From Multifurca ochricompacta (lineage: Eukaryota > Basidiomycota > Agaricomycetes > Russulales > Russulaceae), in the NCBI GenBank assembly GCA_022496185.1, contig WTXG01000042.1, positions 150,217 through 214,216 of the forward strand: a stretch of 64,000 nucleotides of DNA. Direction: 5' to 3'. Shown piece by piece: positions 1 through 10,297 of this stretch; positions within the stretch are counted from its first letter, which is position 1, and every line of letters begins with the position of its first letter. The notes beneath the pieces were generated by a model that made no database searches, had not been told where the DNA came from, and worked only from the letters and a program-made list of their open reading frames with translations. Position numbers and translations under genes: made by a program.

Positions 1-607
1 AATGTGGCAGAGCCCACGTTCGTGCGTCTCCAGTCATTAAATTCAAGACTGCCAAGATCCAATCTGCGTCCCTCTTGGACCAATTGGTTGTTGTGGGGTC
101 ATAGTCATTCAAGTTCTGCTTTTGGTTCCATCCCCAATTATGGAATGCGGCTAGGAAATGCCTGGCATCAGCCGAGTTTCCCTTTCCATCCCAGGAAGCA
201 GGTCAAGCAACGGAAGAATCTTTTCCGGAGCTGACTGTCTGGGGGGGAGTTGGCTGCCCAAGCTGCTGGACCACTACTTGGATGTCTGCGGAGAGCTGTG
301 TGATGGCGGCCATCATGGTGCCCATCATATTACGAAGCTCTGCCAGTGTCATTGTAAGCGGGGTCTGTGCTGGCGGCAGGGGATTGGTACTGGGTCCACT
401 GGGCCCAGTTGTGGGAGCAGTGCTAGCCATAGGACTAGTAGGACTATTCTGTCTGGCTGGAGGAGTGTCGCGATGAGTAGGAGTGCTGGAATCAGTAGGA
501 GTGGAAGTAGAAGAAGTAATATCAGGCACACCAGCTTGACGGAGTACAGTAGCCCACAAAACTGTTCCAATGTTTGGCCACCCTGAAGAGATTGACCTAC
601 CACACAA
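1..607 (-). pseudogene. Ty3/gypsy Gag N-terminal fragment
   Basis: The minus strand reads a Pro/Ser/Thr-rich leader followed by a helical stretch (MTLAELRNMMGTMMAAI), and then, past an in-frame TGA at 203-205, a gypsy Gag core with WDGKGNSADARHFLAAFHNW and LNLMTGDARTWALP. Gag forms the particle shell of an LTR retrotransposon. The family is not the one seen in gypsy A, 2 or 3. The TGA stands where Arg is expected (VA-R-PASWDGKG), consistent with CGA to TGA. The gene continues past the left window edge, so its pol and LTRs cannot be seen. The Gag identity is moderately secure; the start codon is uncertain. Confidence 0.6.
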
Positions 608-876
608 TGAGAATAATTTCCAAAATTAGTAGAAAGTAGTAGAAGATAGTGTAGCATCTAAGCTTCAATTAGAGCCTATAATAATGTCAATTGGATCAGT
701 GGTTCATGATATATAAAATGTTTTGTGAGGCATTATCATTGGAACGGTTTTGTGGCCAACATGTGAGATGACAAAACCGGTATCTGGTGGTCATGGGAAT
801 GCATTGACAGTCATGTGACAATGTTTAATAAGTTGAACACACACCAAATAATCATCAAGAACACTTGCTTCTTACC
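608..876. other. Unassigned AT-rich flank
   Basis: No convincing ORF, RNA or repeat was recognised here. The stretch lies directly upstream of the Tc1-like transposase start at 877 and may be that transposon's 5' non-coding end, but I could not identify its terminal inverted repeat. Confidence 0.3.
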
Positions 877-903
877 ATGCATGCCCTCTCTGCTGCCAAA
901 AGG
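877..903 (+). pseudogene. Tc1/mariner transposase, 5' fragment (Tc1-a), split by gypsy A
   Basis: ATG at 877 starts a reading frame (MHALSAAKR) that breaks at the gypsy A LTR and resumes in frame at 8104 with THIISLLTSGKSAHKV. Removing gypsy A and one copy of its target duplication restores the N-terminal helix-turn-helix region of a Tc1-like transposase. Only the first nine codons lie on this side. The split dates the transposon as older than gypsy A. Confidence 0.6.
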
Positions 904-1424
904 TGTGACGAATCTGGATTGACAAGGTGACATGACATGCTGATGAAGAGACGGACTTAGTTCTGAAACAATTATCCATGCTTACTCATAGAGGGCCCAA
1001 CCCCTCCTTATTCTCCATAGTTCTAGCATAGTCTACTGCGCAACCATTAGACATTATATCATAGTACTAGAAGCTTCTACTCTACTATGACATAGCTAAG
1101 ACTACTTGTATTTAAAGAGTAGTAGGATAGAGAGGACAGACCTAAGTCTGTTCTCTTGTGTTCAATCCAAGGTGCCTTGACTTCACTTGAATCCCTTCAG
1201 TAAGAACCCCACTTGAGCCCTCCAAGACGCGACTTGGAGAGTCTTCGATCCCCTTGAACTAGTTGCAGGACTGAGCGTCTCTGCCGTCGACTTCGCCTCT
1301 CGCGCGTGCGCCCTCTAACCTTGTTGTGGGCTTGAGCTAGACTTGATCTTCTGTGACCTTGAACCTTGACTGAACTTGCTCCCTCTTGTTCGACCTCGAC
1401 ACAGTACCGCACCTAACTGTGACA
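904..1424 (+). repeat. 5' LTR of gypsy A
   Basis: The 521-bp LTR begins TGTGAC and ends GTGACA. A TATA-like TATTTAAAG lies at 1109-1117. AAGTCTGTTCT at 1144-1154, starting 35 nt downstream of it, is the likely RNA 5' end and is exactly complementary to the PBS at 1427-1437. It differs from the 3' LTR at two spotted CpG sites. Confidence 0.92.
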
Positions 1425-1871
1425 TTAGAACAGACTTCTTACCAACAAGAGGACACCAGAGCTCACCGAACGTACAAGGCGACGACGACGCGTCCCTTGC
1501 CTTGACACCCGAACCCGAACCCCGACCACAGAATTAATAACGATCCCCGAAGCTGTTTAGATACCAGCGCGATCAGTAACATCCATAAACGAACACTCGA
1601 AACACTCACCTGACCCGCAAGGAGACGACACCGCGTCCCTTGCCCGTACCCCGACAGCACGACGTCTTACTCAGCGCGTGATCCCCGATCCCCAACCTCC
1701 GAAGAAGCGTCTCTTGAAGACCACTCCCCACTCCAGTACCTAACAGAAGAATTAGAACCACAAACGCACGGCGACTTACCAATCGAATTCCATAATCGCT
1801 TTGCTCTTCTTGCTGCAGCAGACAGCCCCACCCCGAACGACGAAGGCACAGTAGTACCTACCCCACATACA
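1425..1871 (+). promoter_or_regulatory. Gypsy A leader with self-priming PBS
   Basis: Two bases (TT) follow the LTR, then AGAACAGACTT at 1427-1437. This is the reverse complement of the LTR segment at 1144-1154, the arrangement known from fission-yeast Tf1, where the 5' end of the RNA primes its own reverse transcription. There is no TGG, as a tRNA 3' end would require. The rest of the leader holds two similar GC-rich blocks (near 1480-1520 and 1615-1655, each containing GCGTCCCTTGCC). The frame upstream of the gag ATG is open, so a longer Gag cannot be excluded. Confidence 0.7.
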
Positions 1872-3039
1872 ATGACGACCAGACCGAATACCAGGCAGGC
1901 AAGGAGGGCCGCGGAGGAAGATATCGTTGAATCTCAGACCGGTCGACCCGAGCGAAGCCCCGAAGACAGACCAGCCAGAATATCTGGAAGAAACCCTGAT
2001 GAACCACCACAAGGACCTCCCGCTCCAGGAATGGGAACGACGTACTCAGGAGGGCCCATGATGGGCGTACCACCACCTTTTTTGACGGCGACCGAGATAT
2101 TGCAATGGATTGGTTCGCTAAACTTGAACTATTCTTTAGCTTGAACGAAACAGTAGCCATGGTCCAAAACGAAAGGACGAGAGTTGCGTTCACATTAGGA
2201 TTGCTCCGGGGACCACGAGTGGACCGCTGGGTGATAGACCAAATCAAGTGGCTGACCGATATCAAAGAAGGAAACATCCGGGTCCCATACATTTGGGACA
2301 AATTTAGACAAATATTCCAGGAAGCATGGGCCGACATGGCGGCTGGACAGAAAGCGCTGCGAGCGCTAGATCGCTTACAAATGAGAGATTCCAATATTGA
2401 CGAATACATCGCCGAGTTTCGCACGCTGGCCACAAGGGCCGAACTCCATATTGACGACCCAGCCGCTCGGCAATTTTTTCACCGAGGTCTCCCCACACGG
2501 CTAGTTCAGACTATGCTCTTATTCGACCAACCTAAGACGTTTGACGAAGCAGCGGCCTCGGCTAGAAAGCACCATGCCAATTGGTTGTACAGCAAAGATG
2601 CCCTCGGCACACGGTCAACAACGAACACACCACCCCGAGGTAACAAGTTCACGTTTTATAAGAAACGCGAATCAGACCCACGCCCACCAAGTATCGACGT
2701 CATTAAAAAGGCAATTACAACCGAAGAGAAAGAACAGTATAAGAGAGATGGCCGATGCTTCGAGTGTGGCCGTCAAGGCATCTCGTCAGAGATTGCCCGA
2801 AGAAGAAGCCACGCATGAATAGCAACACCAATACCAGTAGCCCGGCTCGGACTGCGACGATCACCGAGATCCCCCAGACGACTGCGACGGTACCCACTAA
2901 AGCCCACGATCCGAAACCCGTGGAAGTCCCCGAAATAGATGTCGACGCCCTCGCCAACGCCCTAAGGTCCATGAACGACGACCAACGCCTCGCTCTACAG
3001 AGTAAATTCAAGGGAGACGAGGATTTTTATATCGCTTGA
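1872..3039 (+). pseudogene. gag: Gypsy A Gag (capsid and CCHC nucleocapsid), frameshifted
   Basis: ATG at 1872 begins MTTRPNTRQARRAAEE, the same start as gypsy 2. The capsid-like core (FFSLNETVAMVQNERTRVA to HRGLPTRLVQTMLLFDQ) lies in the frame of about 2090-2818. Two single-base deletions break it: one in a T run near 2080-2086, and one inside the zinc knuckle near 2770, after CFECG, where the frame changes to one reading HLVRDC. The C-terminal tail ends at a TGA at 3037-3039 (GDEDFYIA). Gag would form the particle and bind the RNA. The stop overlaps the -1 pol frame, so Gag-Pol is probably made by -1 frameshifting or reinitiation. Confidence 0.8.
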
Positions 3040-3572
3040 ATGACGCGGCCTTCATTCGAGCACTAATCTCACACCATGTATTTAGATCACCTATTAGAGC
3101 AATGACAGTAAATGTTCCTTTACATGGGGTGAAACCAATGGCCAAAGTAAATGCGCTCATAGACAGTGGAGCAACCGAAAATTTCATAAACTTCAAAACT
3201 GTGATCAAGTATCGACTTCCCACAAAACAACTAACCATCCCCAAGCGATTACAAAACGCCGATGGGTCTCCTAACGCCACCCGACATATTACACAATGTG
3301 TCGATCTTCGCGTCATCACGAATGATAAAGAACAACGACATCGATTCTACGTCGCATCTATCAGGGCCGATGAGGCAATCCTCGGATACCCATGGTTTGC
3401 AGCGACCAATCCACAGATAAACTGGACCGAGGGACGCCTCACTGATAGCCTCAAATTCGAATTACCAATGGAACAGATTAAACGGCTTAATATAGCACAA
3501 GAATTAGCAATCAAAGCGAAAGACACGATCGAACGATCTTGGAATCAAATTGTTCCCTCTGAATATCACTGA
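3036..3572 (+). pseudogene. pol: Gypsy A aspartic protease (start of Pol)
   Basis: A retropepsin-like domain with the catalytic triplet DSG (Asp codon at 3162) in LIDSGATENF, followed by the conserved ILGYPWF. It matures the Gag-Pol polyprotein. The frame lies -1 to gag and overlaps its end; there is no ATG at the junction (it reads LNDAAFIRAL). The segment ends at a TGA at 3570-3572, where gypsy 2 reads Arg in EYHRHQKVF, so the stop fits a CGA to TGA change. Reading continues in frame into RT. Confidence 0.8.
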
Positions 3573-4442
3573 CATCAGAAAGTGTTCAGTGACCAAGAAG
3601 CCCAACGCTTCCCAGCTGAGAGAACCTGGGATCACAAAATTGATTTGAAACCGGATGCTCCGACAACGCTAGACTGTAAAATCTATCCGCTGGGGCCGGG
3701 TGAACAAGATGCACTGAACAACTTTTTGGAAGAACACCTGCAGAAAGGCTACATTTCAGCCTCAAAGTCCCCGTATGCCTCCCCGTTTTTCTTCATCAAA
3801 AAGAAAGACGGAAAACTCCGGCCTGTTCAGGACTACCGAAAACTCAACAGCTGGACAATCCGTAACACCTATCCACTTCCCCTCATACCGGAACTAATTG
3901 ATCGCGTCCGCGGTAGCACACTGTTTACTAAAATGGACATCCGCTGGGGTTATAACAATATCCGGATTGTTCCGGAAGACCGATGGAAAGCCGCGTTCAA
4001 GACTAACCGAGGCCTCTATGAGCCGAACGTTATGTTCTTCGGTCTGACAAATTCCCCCGCAACGTTCCAAACTATGATGAATGTAGAATTCAAAGAGGAA
4101 CTTAATGAGCACGACGCAGAAGGAAAGGCTTGGTTCACAGTTTACATGGACGACATCTTAATTCATACCAATCACGATCTCGCAAATCATCGGGCTAAGG
4201 TGCATCGAATCCTCGACAAGCTCAGTCGTTTAGACCTCTATCTTAAACCGGAAAAGTGTGCGTTTGAACAGACCCGAATCGAATATCTAGGACTTATACT
4301 CGAAGCAAATCAAGTACACATGGATCCAGTAAAAGTCGAAGGGGTCGCCAATTGGAAGATCCCTACCACTGTTAAGGAAGTCCGATCCTTCCTGGGATTC
4401 TGTCAATTTTACCGCGCTTTATTCAGGGATTCAGTAAATTAG
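3573..4442 (+). pseudogene. pol: Gypsy A reverse transcriptase
   Basis: Ty3-type RT with [44 protein letters not shown] and the catalytic YMDD (codons 4143-4154). It is followed by CAFEQTRIEYLGLIL and the thumb/connection motif VRSFLGFCQFYR. All palm residues are present. A single-base deletion near 4416 (CCGCCGC reduced to CCGCGC) shifts the frame after FYR, so the connection to RNase H is lost and the frame stops at 4442. Confidence 0.85.
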
Positions 4443-4920
4443 CTGCACCTCTAAACGCCCTTACTAGTGCAAAACAGCCATGGAAATGGACAGACATCGA
4501 ACAAAAAGCGTTCGACACTCTCAAACAACATGTAACTTCGCAACCAGTGCTCGCTCAGCCAAATTTTGAACAACCGTTCATAGTAGATACGGATGCCTCT
4601 GGGTATGCTGTGGGTGCCACCTTAAGTCAAAAGGACGATGCCGGACGCCTACATCCTATTGCGTATCTCTCGAAGACGTTAGATGAAACTCAACGTAACT
4701 GGGACGTTTACGACCGCGAGTTGTTCACCATCATGGTAGCCCTTCGATTATGGCGCCAGTATCTCCTCGGCGCCCGCCACAAAGTACAAATTCGCACTGA
4801 TCACAACAACCTCCAGTATTTCAAAGAACCGCAGAAGCTCAATCGACACAAGCGCGTTGGCTCCAGGAACTCGCAGATTTCGATTTCTCCCTAGAGCATG
4901 TACCCGGGAAGCTTCACACG
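4443..4920 (+). pseudogene. pol: Gypsy A RNase H
   Basis: RNase H fold with FIVDTDASGYAVGATLSQ, the ETQRNWDVYDRELF helix and IRTDHNNLQYF, which hold the acidic catalytic positions. It degrades the RNA of the RNA:DNA hybrid. The frame runs from about 4443 to 4850. There one base is missing after KLNR relative to gypsy 2 (NRRQARWLQEL), so the last part appears in another frame before integrase starts. Confidence 0.8.
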
Positions 4921-6333
4921 GTGGCGGATATGCTCTCGCGGCGACCCGACGCTGATCGAGGAAATGATGACAATGAAAAGGTTACAATCCTCCCGAATGC
5001 ACTGTTCCTTCGTACAATACAGACGGTGAAGCGCCCCTTTCCTTCCGATCTATTAGCACGACGAGAGATTCTCCACCGCTATCACGATCATGTCCTAGCG
5101 GGACACCCTGGTATTGACAAGACTACGCGAAAGGTGCTAGCTGAATATGATGGGAACGACCTTAAGGCGTTTGTCCGGGAATATGTCCAGGGTTGTGCCA
5201 AGTGTCAAGAGAATAAACCTCGGTTGACTAAGAAAGCCCCCCTTTTCCCATTTGACGTACCGGCCTCGGCCGGACCATTCCAATATGTCGCGATGGATCT
5301 TATTACGGATCTCCCTCCGTCTGGGCGCTACGATGCGGTGCTCACGATTGTTGACCAGGGCTGTTCGAAATCTGCGAAGTTTATTCCCTGCTCGAAGGCC
5401 ATCTCGGGCGAAGGAGTGGCTACTCTATACTATTGACATGTTTTCCCGCTCTTTGGCGTCCCTAAACGTATCATCTCCGACCGCGATCCACGGTTCACCT
5501 CACATTTCTCTCGCGAACTAGCCGCGTACTCGGTATTCAACAAACCTGTCAACCGCTTTCCACCCCCGCACAGACGGCGCAAGCGAACGGATGAACCTTT
5601 GGCTCGAACAATACCTCCGTCTTTGGCTAGGCGACGATCAACACCGATGGCCAGATTACCTACCACTAGCTGAATTTGTCCATAACTCTTGGACACATGA
5701 CAAATCTAAACTGTCACCGCACTCGCTAATACACGGTGTTTCGTTCGATTGGAACGGACAGCTGTCAGACTCTAGTGTTCCCCAAGTCGACTCCCGTCTC
5801 CGCGACCTCCAAGCTGCGCGCACCCATGCCGAACTAGCTCTCCAGACCCCCATGACTCGACCAACGCGCCCGCCGCTTGTTGTGGGTACCCACGTCTGGT
5901 TAGAGGGCAAGAATCTGAAGACCCACTTCCCGTCCGCCAAATTAGCCCCCCGTCGCTACGTCCCTTCCGCATTCTAGACTGTGTTTCCCCTGTGGCTTAC
6001 TGCTTGTCCCTGCCTTCCCACATGAAAATTCACAACGTGTTTCATATTGACCTTCTATCTCCCTATCTGGAAACTGAAGCACATGGCCCCAATTACCTCA
6101 GGCCCCCACCAGACCTTGTGAATCAGGAGGAAGAATATGAGGTTGCAGCTATTCTGAATCACCGGCTTTATGGGCGCTCTAAGAAGCTTCAGTTTCTGGT
6201 CAGCTGGGTGGATATCCTGCCAGTGAGAACTCCTGGGTTGATAGTTCCGACTGCCATGCCCCTGCGCTACTCAAACAATACTATGATTCTATTCCCGGCG
6301 TCAGGGACGACACCGCCCTTAAGAAGGGGGTAA
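4921..6333 (+). pseudogene. pol: Gypsy A integrase with chromodomain, several frameshifts
   Basis: An HHCC zinc domain (HDHVLAGHPG ... CAKCQENK) is followed by the DDE core: AMDLITDL, then a TGA at 5434-5436 replacing Arg before HVFPLFGVP, then SDRDPRFTS and a GASERMN motif for the Glu. Single-base deletions near 5523, 5549, 5960 and 6210 scatter the rest over three frames. The C-terminal part (NHRLYGRSKKLQFLVSWV) is a chromodomain broken in its second half. Chromodomains direct chromoviral integration to marked chromatin. Gypsy 2 shows the intact layout. Confidence 0.85.
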
Positions 6334-6382
6334 CTACATGGTTTTCCCATCCCTTTCCCCCACACATACCTCTCTCTTTATC

Positions 6383-7520
6383 ATGGCTCGCACCAAACGT
6401 CTTACCCGCCTCTTTTCCCCCCGCAAAGGTGTTAACCAGGACCCAGAATGACCACCACACGCCGACCCACCAACACTCACTCTTCCACTCCACTCCCTAC
6501 GCTGCGGGACCAATTTGCGCAGCTGCTGCTGATGCTGCAAACTTGGGTGCACTCAATTCCACAAGACGCCCCTACACTTCCAACCACACCAGTTTCTTCA
6601 ACTCCCCCCTCACATTTTTCCTTCACAATGTCCGACGACCCTATTCAAACCCTCACCAATGCCATTTCTATAACAGCAACTGTGAATCAGAATCTAGACC
6701 CAGATATCCATAACTGAGTATTAACCATGTTACAGGAGACGCGTTCACGCTTAGAGGCTGCTGCCACTGGAGACACTCAGGCTCAGGGCAACACTGGAAC
6801 TCAACAACCACCAACTCCAGATCTAGACTGTCTACCTGAAGATGCTGCTGTTGCTCGACGATCACCCATCCCCTATACCCCTCCAGGCCTTCCATTCATC
6901 CGCAACCACATTCACAATACTCGCCACTACTTCCTCATCTCATCACAGACTCACATGGTTATCAAAGGATTGCCTGCTATGTTGCCTACACTTCCGACAA
7001 GATGAGCCCACAGTTGTCTGCACCATGGGGGCTGATGAGCCCATCTTCCGTTTCCCTCTCTATGCACGACCCCATGCTTGACACCCAGGGTTCCCCAATC
7101 CTATTCTTACACTTTTTCAACAACGACTCTTTGACCCAGACATGGAGTTCACCCAATTGTTAGTCAGCCTTAGACGAACTTCAGGATCCAGGTGCTTGGG
7201 CAGAAGTGGCTCGCTTCCGCTATGCCACTCGACGACTGGATGGTGCCCTTAGAGAACTGGCCCACTGGAGACGACAGGTCAGTCGAGCTCACCAAGACAT
7301 CCAGGAAACGGTCCATGCCATGTCCAGGGCTGATGTTTACTACCGCCTCTTCCCCTATTTAACCTATGTCTACACACCCACCTGGGATACAATCCCCACC
7401 TCTGCAGAAGCCATGACCTTTGCCCCCACTCCTGAACTCCGTGCAATCCTCCAAGCAGGTGGAGTTGGTAGTACACGTCGCCCCCCTCCCGTCGACGACT
7501 TACCCTACCTCCTCACATGA
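6383..7520 (+). pseudogene. Gypsy A accessory ORF3 (unknown function), broken
   Basis: ATG at 6383 starts MARTKRLTRLFSPRKG, a basic N-terminus shared with gypsy 2. It is followed by a Pro/Ser/Thr-rich part, a segment with FTMSDDPIQTLTNAISI and LTMLQETRSRLEAA, and a conserved helical C-terminus (FRYATRRLDGALRELAHWRR, MSRADVYYRLFPYLTYVY, ELRAILQAGGVGS). It lies between the chromodomain and the PPT, where some elements carry env. I see no signal peptide or membrane segment, so env is unlikely. Stops and frameshifts break it here, for example at 6716 and near 7003. I do not recognise the family. Confidence 0.6.
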
Positions 7521-7567
7521 TTACATTCACAGTCGGTCATTGAGCTTGGGGGCAAGCTGACCCATAC

Positions 7568-7578
7568 AAAGGGGGTGA
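7568..7578 (+). promoter_or_regulatory. Polypurine tract of gypsy A
   Basis: AAAGGGGGTGA lies directly before the 3' LTR, where the plus-strand DNA primer is formed. Equivalent tracts precede the 3' LTRs of gypsy 2, 3 and F. Confidence 0.75.
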
Positions 7579-8099
7579 TGTGACGAATCTGGATTGACAA
7601 GGTGACATGACATGCTGATGAAGAGATGGACTTAGTTCTGAAACAATTATCCATGCTTACTCATAGAGGGCCCAACCCCTCCTTATTCTCCATAGTTCTA
7701 GCATAGTCTACTGTGCAACCATTAGACATTATATCATAGTACTAGAAGCTTCTACTCTACTATGACATAGCTAAGACTACTTGTATTTAAAGAGTAGTAG
7801 GATAGAGAGGACAGACCTAAGTCTGTTCTCTTGTGTTCAATCCAAGGTGCCTTGACTTCACTTGAATCCCTTCAGTAAGAACCCCACTTGAGCCCTCCAA
7901 GACGCGACTTGGAGAGTCTTCGATCCCCTTGAACTAGTTGCAGGACTGAGCGTCTCTGCCGTCGACTTCGCCTCTCGCGCGTGCGCCCTCTAACCTTGTT
8001 GTGGGCTTGAGCTAGACTTGATCTTCTGTGACCTTGAACCTTGACTGAACTTGCTCCCTCTTGTTCGACCTCGACACAGTACCGCACCTAACTGTGACA
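7579..8099 (+). repeat. 3' LTR of gypsy A
   Basis: 521 bp, nearly identical to 904-1424, with no length difference. The RNA-start segment AAGTCTGTTCT is at 7819-7829. Confidence 0.92.
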
Positions 8100-8103
8100 A
8101 AAG

Positions 8104-8442
8104 GACTCACATCATCTCCCTCCTCACTTCAGGCAAATCTGCCCATAAAGTGTCAACTATGACTGGCCATGGCACTATTATCATCTCAAGATGGGTCATA
8201 AATACTGCCCTTACCATCCCAAGTCAAATGGAGGGAGACCAAGGAGGCTGACAGAGAGAAATGCTCAGCATGCTGTTTGCCTTATCTCCTCTGGCAGGGC
8301 AGACACAGATGTGGAAGTGACTAGAGCACTTCAGAAGTTGTTAATGGGTTCCTCTATCAACATAATATGCCCATCCATCCTCCTATCAAGTTTTCAAGCC
8401 ATAACTGGCCCCTCCCATATCATACACCCCCATTCCATCATA
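8104..8442 (+). pseudogene. Tc1/mariner transposase fragment (Tc1-a), right side
   Basis: Continues from 903 after gypsy A: THIISLLTSGKSAHKV, GHGTIIISRW, then after a frameshift near 8200 YCPYHPKSNGGRPRRLTERN and a second helix region up to about 8340. This is the bipartite DNA-binding part of a Tc1 transposase, with the GRP linker typical of the family. The catalytic domain is absent; the sequence ends at the palindromic Tc1-b element. The last 100 bp are not clearly coding. Confidence 0.6.
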
Positions 8443-8804
8443 CAGTGCCTCACAAAACTGAGTCAATGTTTTGCACTTTTGCACTGTTTGTTGAATATCA
8501 CATCAGCCAAAACAAATATAAACAAAGTCTTGGTAGACCATAAAAGGTACAAGATAAGGGTTATGTAATGCAACAATAATTATGTAATTCTGATCAAACC
8601 CTGTGGAGCTATGCCCATTTCAAATTGGGGACTCATTGACTCAGTTTTGTGAGTGGGTATCAGAAATATCAGAATCTGATGCTCCACCAAATGTACAGCA
8701 ACCAATCCTTAATATATGGTTACCATAGTTGTCTTAATATTGATGGGACCTGGAATAGAGCTATTTAACCATGGTTTACATTCCCAGAATATTATAATTT
8801 CCCA

Positions 8805-9874
8805 ATGCACCCCACCTCCTCTGCTCAGAAAGAAAACATGCTCTCTCTGGCCTCTGAAGGTCATTCCACTCACAATATTGCCTCCAGACTCAGCCTCAGC
8901 CAGTCCAGAGTCTCTAGGACACTCAGAACCCTCCTTCCCAACCATCAGTCACCTCATTTTAGTCATCCTTCCAAGCTCTCTGCTACCTCTGAACATGCTA
9001 TCATGATTAGTGTTCGCCACGGGTAACCCACGGGTAAAAACACATGGACCTGTACCCGTACCCGTATGTACCCGGACCCTTACACCAAGGGTACGGGTTT
9101 GCCATACTACAGGTACGGGTACACCACGGGTCGTATACCTGCGGGTAAGGGTAGATATTTACATTTTAAGTCTGATGGCCTAGAATAACATTGTACTACT
9201 TAAGCTATAATCCATTCATCATCTGGCCATTCTTCATTGTTTTTGGTATCAGGTTGAGATGCTGCATACTTTAGATCAGCAGTCTCTACATAACTGGCCT
9301 TCATCCAAGCTCCCAAACATAGAAGAGCCTGAGTTGTATGCAATGGACCACTGGGTCTGTATACAGTATCTACAATACATGTACTGTATAGTTTTTCTGT
9401 GGCTGGTGCAATGCCACATGCATTGCCGCCCTCATTGCCGCCCTTCCAATTTCAGCTTACCCGCTCTGGCGGGTAAGGGTTGGGTGTCTGCGGGTAGGGG
9501 TCACATGAGGGGTATGAAGATGTGACCCCGACCCGTACCCGCATGTACCCTGACCACATACCCGGCGGGTTGCGCCTACCCGTAGCGAACACTAATCATG
9601 ATACAAATCACCACAGGAAAGGTTGCCAATGCTGTCCAGGCCACAAAGCACATCAATTCCATCATCCCCAACCATGTCTCTTCACAAACTGTGCACTGGG
9701 TTCTTAAACAACATTCATTCAAGGCTGTAACAAAGAAGAAAAGGCCACTACTCTCTGCAGTACATTGCAAGAAGCACTTAGCCTTTGCTTTGAAGTACCA
9801 AAACTGGACTATGGAGGACTGGAAGAGGGTGATTTGGTCAGATGAGACCAAAATCAACAGGTTTGGGTCAGATG
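8805..9874 (+). pseudogene. Tc1-b transposase, plus-strand half, interrupted by hAT MITE
   Basis: ATG at 8805 starts MHPTSSAQKENMLSLASEG, with two helix-turn-helix segments (IASRLSLSQSRVSRTLRTLL, then KVANAVQATKHINS). The frame is interrupted after EHAIM by the hAT MITE and continues to the first catalytic Asp in VIWSDETKINRFGSD. The rest of the DDE domain is missing because the palindrome junction follows. Tc1 transposases cut and paste DNA at TA sites; this one lacks the second Asp and third acidic residue and cannot be active. Confidence 0.75.
9008..9594. mobile_element. hAT-type MITE, 587 bp
   Basis: The terminal inverted repeat begins TAGTGTTCGC and the element ends GCGAACACTA. It is flanked by a perfect 8-bp duplication ATCATGAT (9000-9007 and 9595-9602). 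An 8-bp TSD and TAGNG termini are typical of hAT. Removing the insert restores the transposase codons seen in the opposite arm (HAIMIQITTG). Subterminal regions at both ends are packed with ACCCGT/ACGGGT motifs, as expected of clustered hAT transposase binding sites. There is no transposase ORF, so it must depend on another copy. Confidence 0.85.
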
Positions 9875-10297
9875 CCAGTCCTCCACAGTCCACTCTCTGT
9901 ACTTCAAAGCAAAGGCTAAGTGCTTCTTGCAATGTACTGCAGAGAGTAGTGGCCTTTTCTTCTTTGTTACAGCCTTGAATGAATGTTGTTTAAGAACCCA
10001 GTGCACAGTTTGTGAAGAGACATGGTTGGGGATGATGGAATTGATGTGCTTTGTGGCCTGGACAGCATTGGCAACCTTTCCTGTGGTGATTTGTATCATG
10101 ATAGCATGTTCAGAGGTAGCAGAGAGCTTGGAAGGATGACTAAAATGAGGTGACTGATGGTTGGGAAGGAGGGTCCTGAGTGTCCTAGAGACTGTGGACT
10201 GGCTGAGGCTGAGTCTGGAGGCAATAGTGTGAGTGGAATGACCTTCAGAGGTCAGAGAGAGCATGTTTTCTTTCTGAGCAGAGGAGGTGGGGTGCAT
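9875..10297 (-). pseudogene. Tc1-b transposase, minus-strand half
   Basis: A minus-strand ORF (MHPTSSAQKENMLSLTSEG to ALKYREWTVEDW) repeats the first ~135 residues of the plus-strand half and stops being transposon-coded at the junction, shortly before the first catalytic Asp. This arm has no MITE, so the MITE inserted into the plus arm only. Substitutions between the arms show they are two copies that diverged before or after joining. Confidence 0.75.

Larger units (their letters stand above)
904..8099 (+). mobile_element. Gypsy A: full-length Ty3/gypsy chromovirus, degenerate
   Basis: 7196-bp element bounded by two 521-bp LTRs starting TGTGACGAATC and ending CTAACTGTGACA. The flanks share AAGG (900-903 and 8100-8103; AAAGG if the final LTR A is counted), so the TSD is 4-5 bp. 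Order: LTR, self-priming PBS, gag, protease, RT, RNase H, integrase with chromodomain, extra ORF3, polypurine tract, LTR. The two LTRs differ at two noticed positions, both CpG to TpG, which suggests a fairly young insertion. The ORFs nevertheless carry about nine single-base deletions and two TGA stops, so it cannot encode its own proteins. It lies inside a Tc1-like transposase. Confidence 0.92.

Noticed and set aside
1197..1412. 71-codon antisense ORF in the gypsy A LTR, repeated at 7872-8087
   Set aside because: It appears twice only because the LTR is duplicated; no homology or start context supports a gene.
6383..7520. env gene making gypsy A an errantivirus-like element
   Set aside because: No signal peptide, membrane segment or cysteine pattern in any of the three ORF3 copies; the chromodomain places these elements in chromoviruses.
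8709..8945. 78-codon ORF at 8709-8945 (minus), also at 10157-10393 (plus)
   Set aside because: It is antisense to the Tc1-b transposase in both palindrome arms.
9008..9594. Telomere-like or CpG-island interpretation of the ACCCGT runs
   Set aside because: The runs are inside an element with perfect TIRs and an 8-bp duplication; they are irregular and inverted at the two ends.
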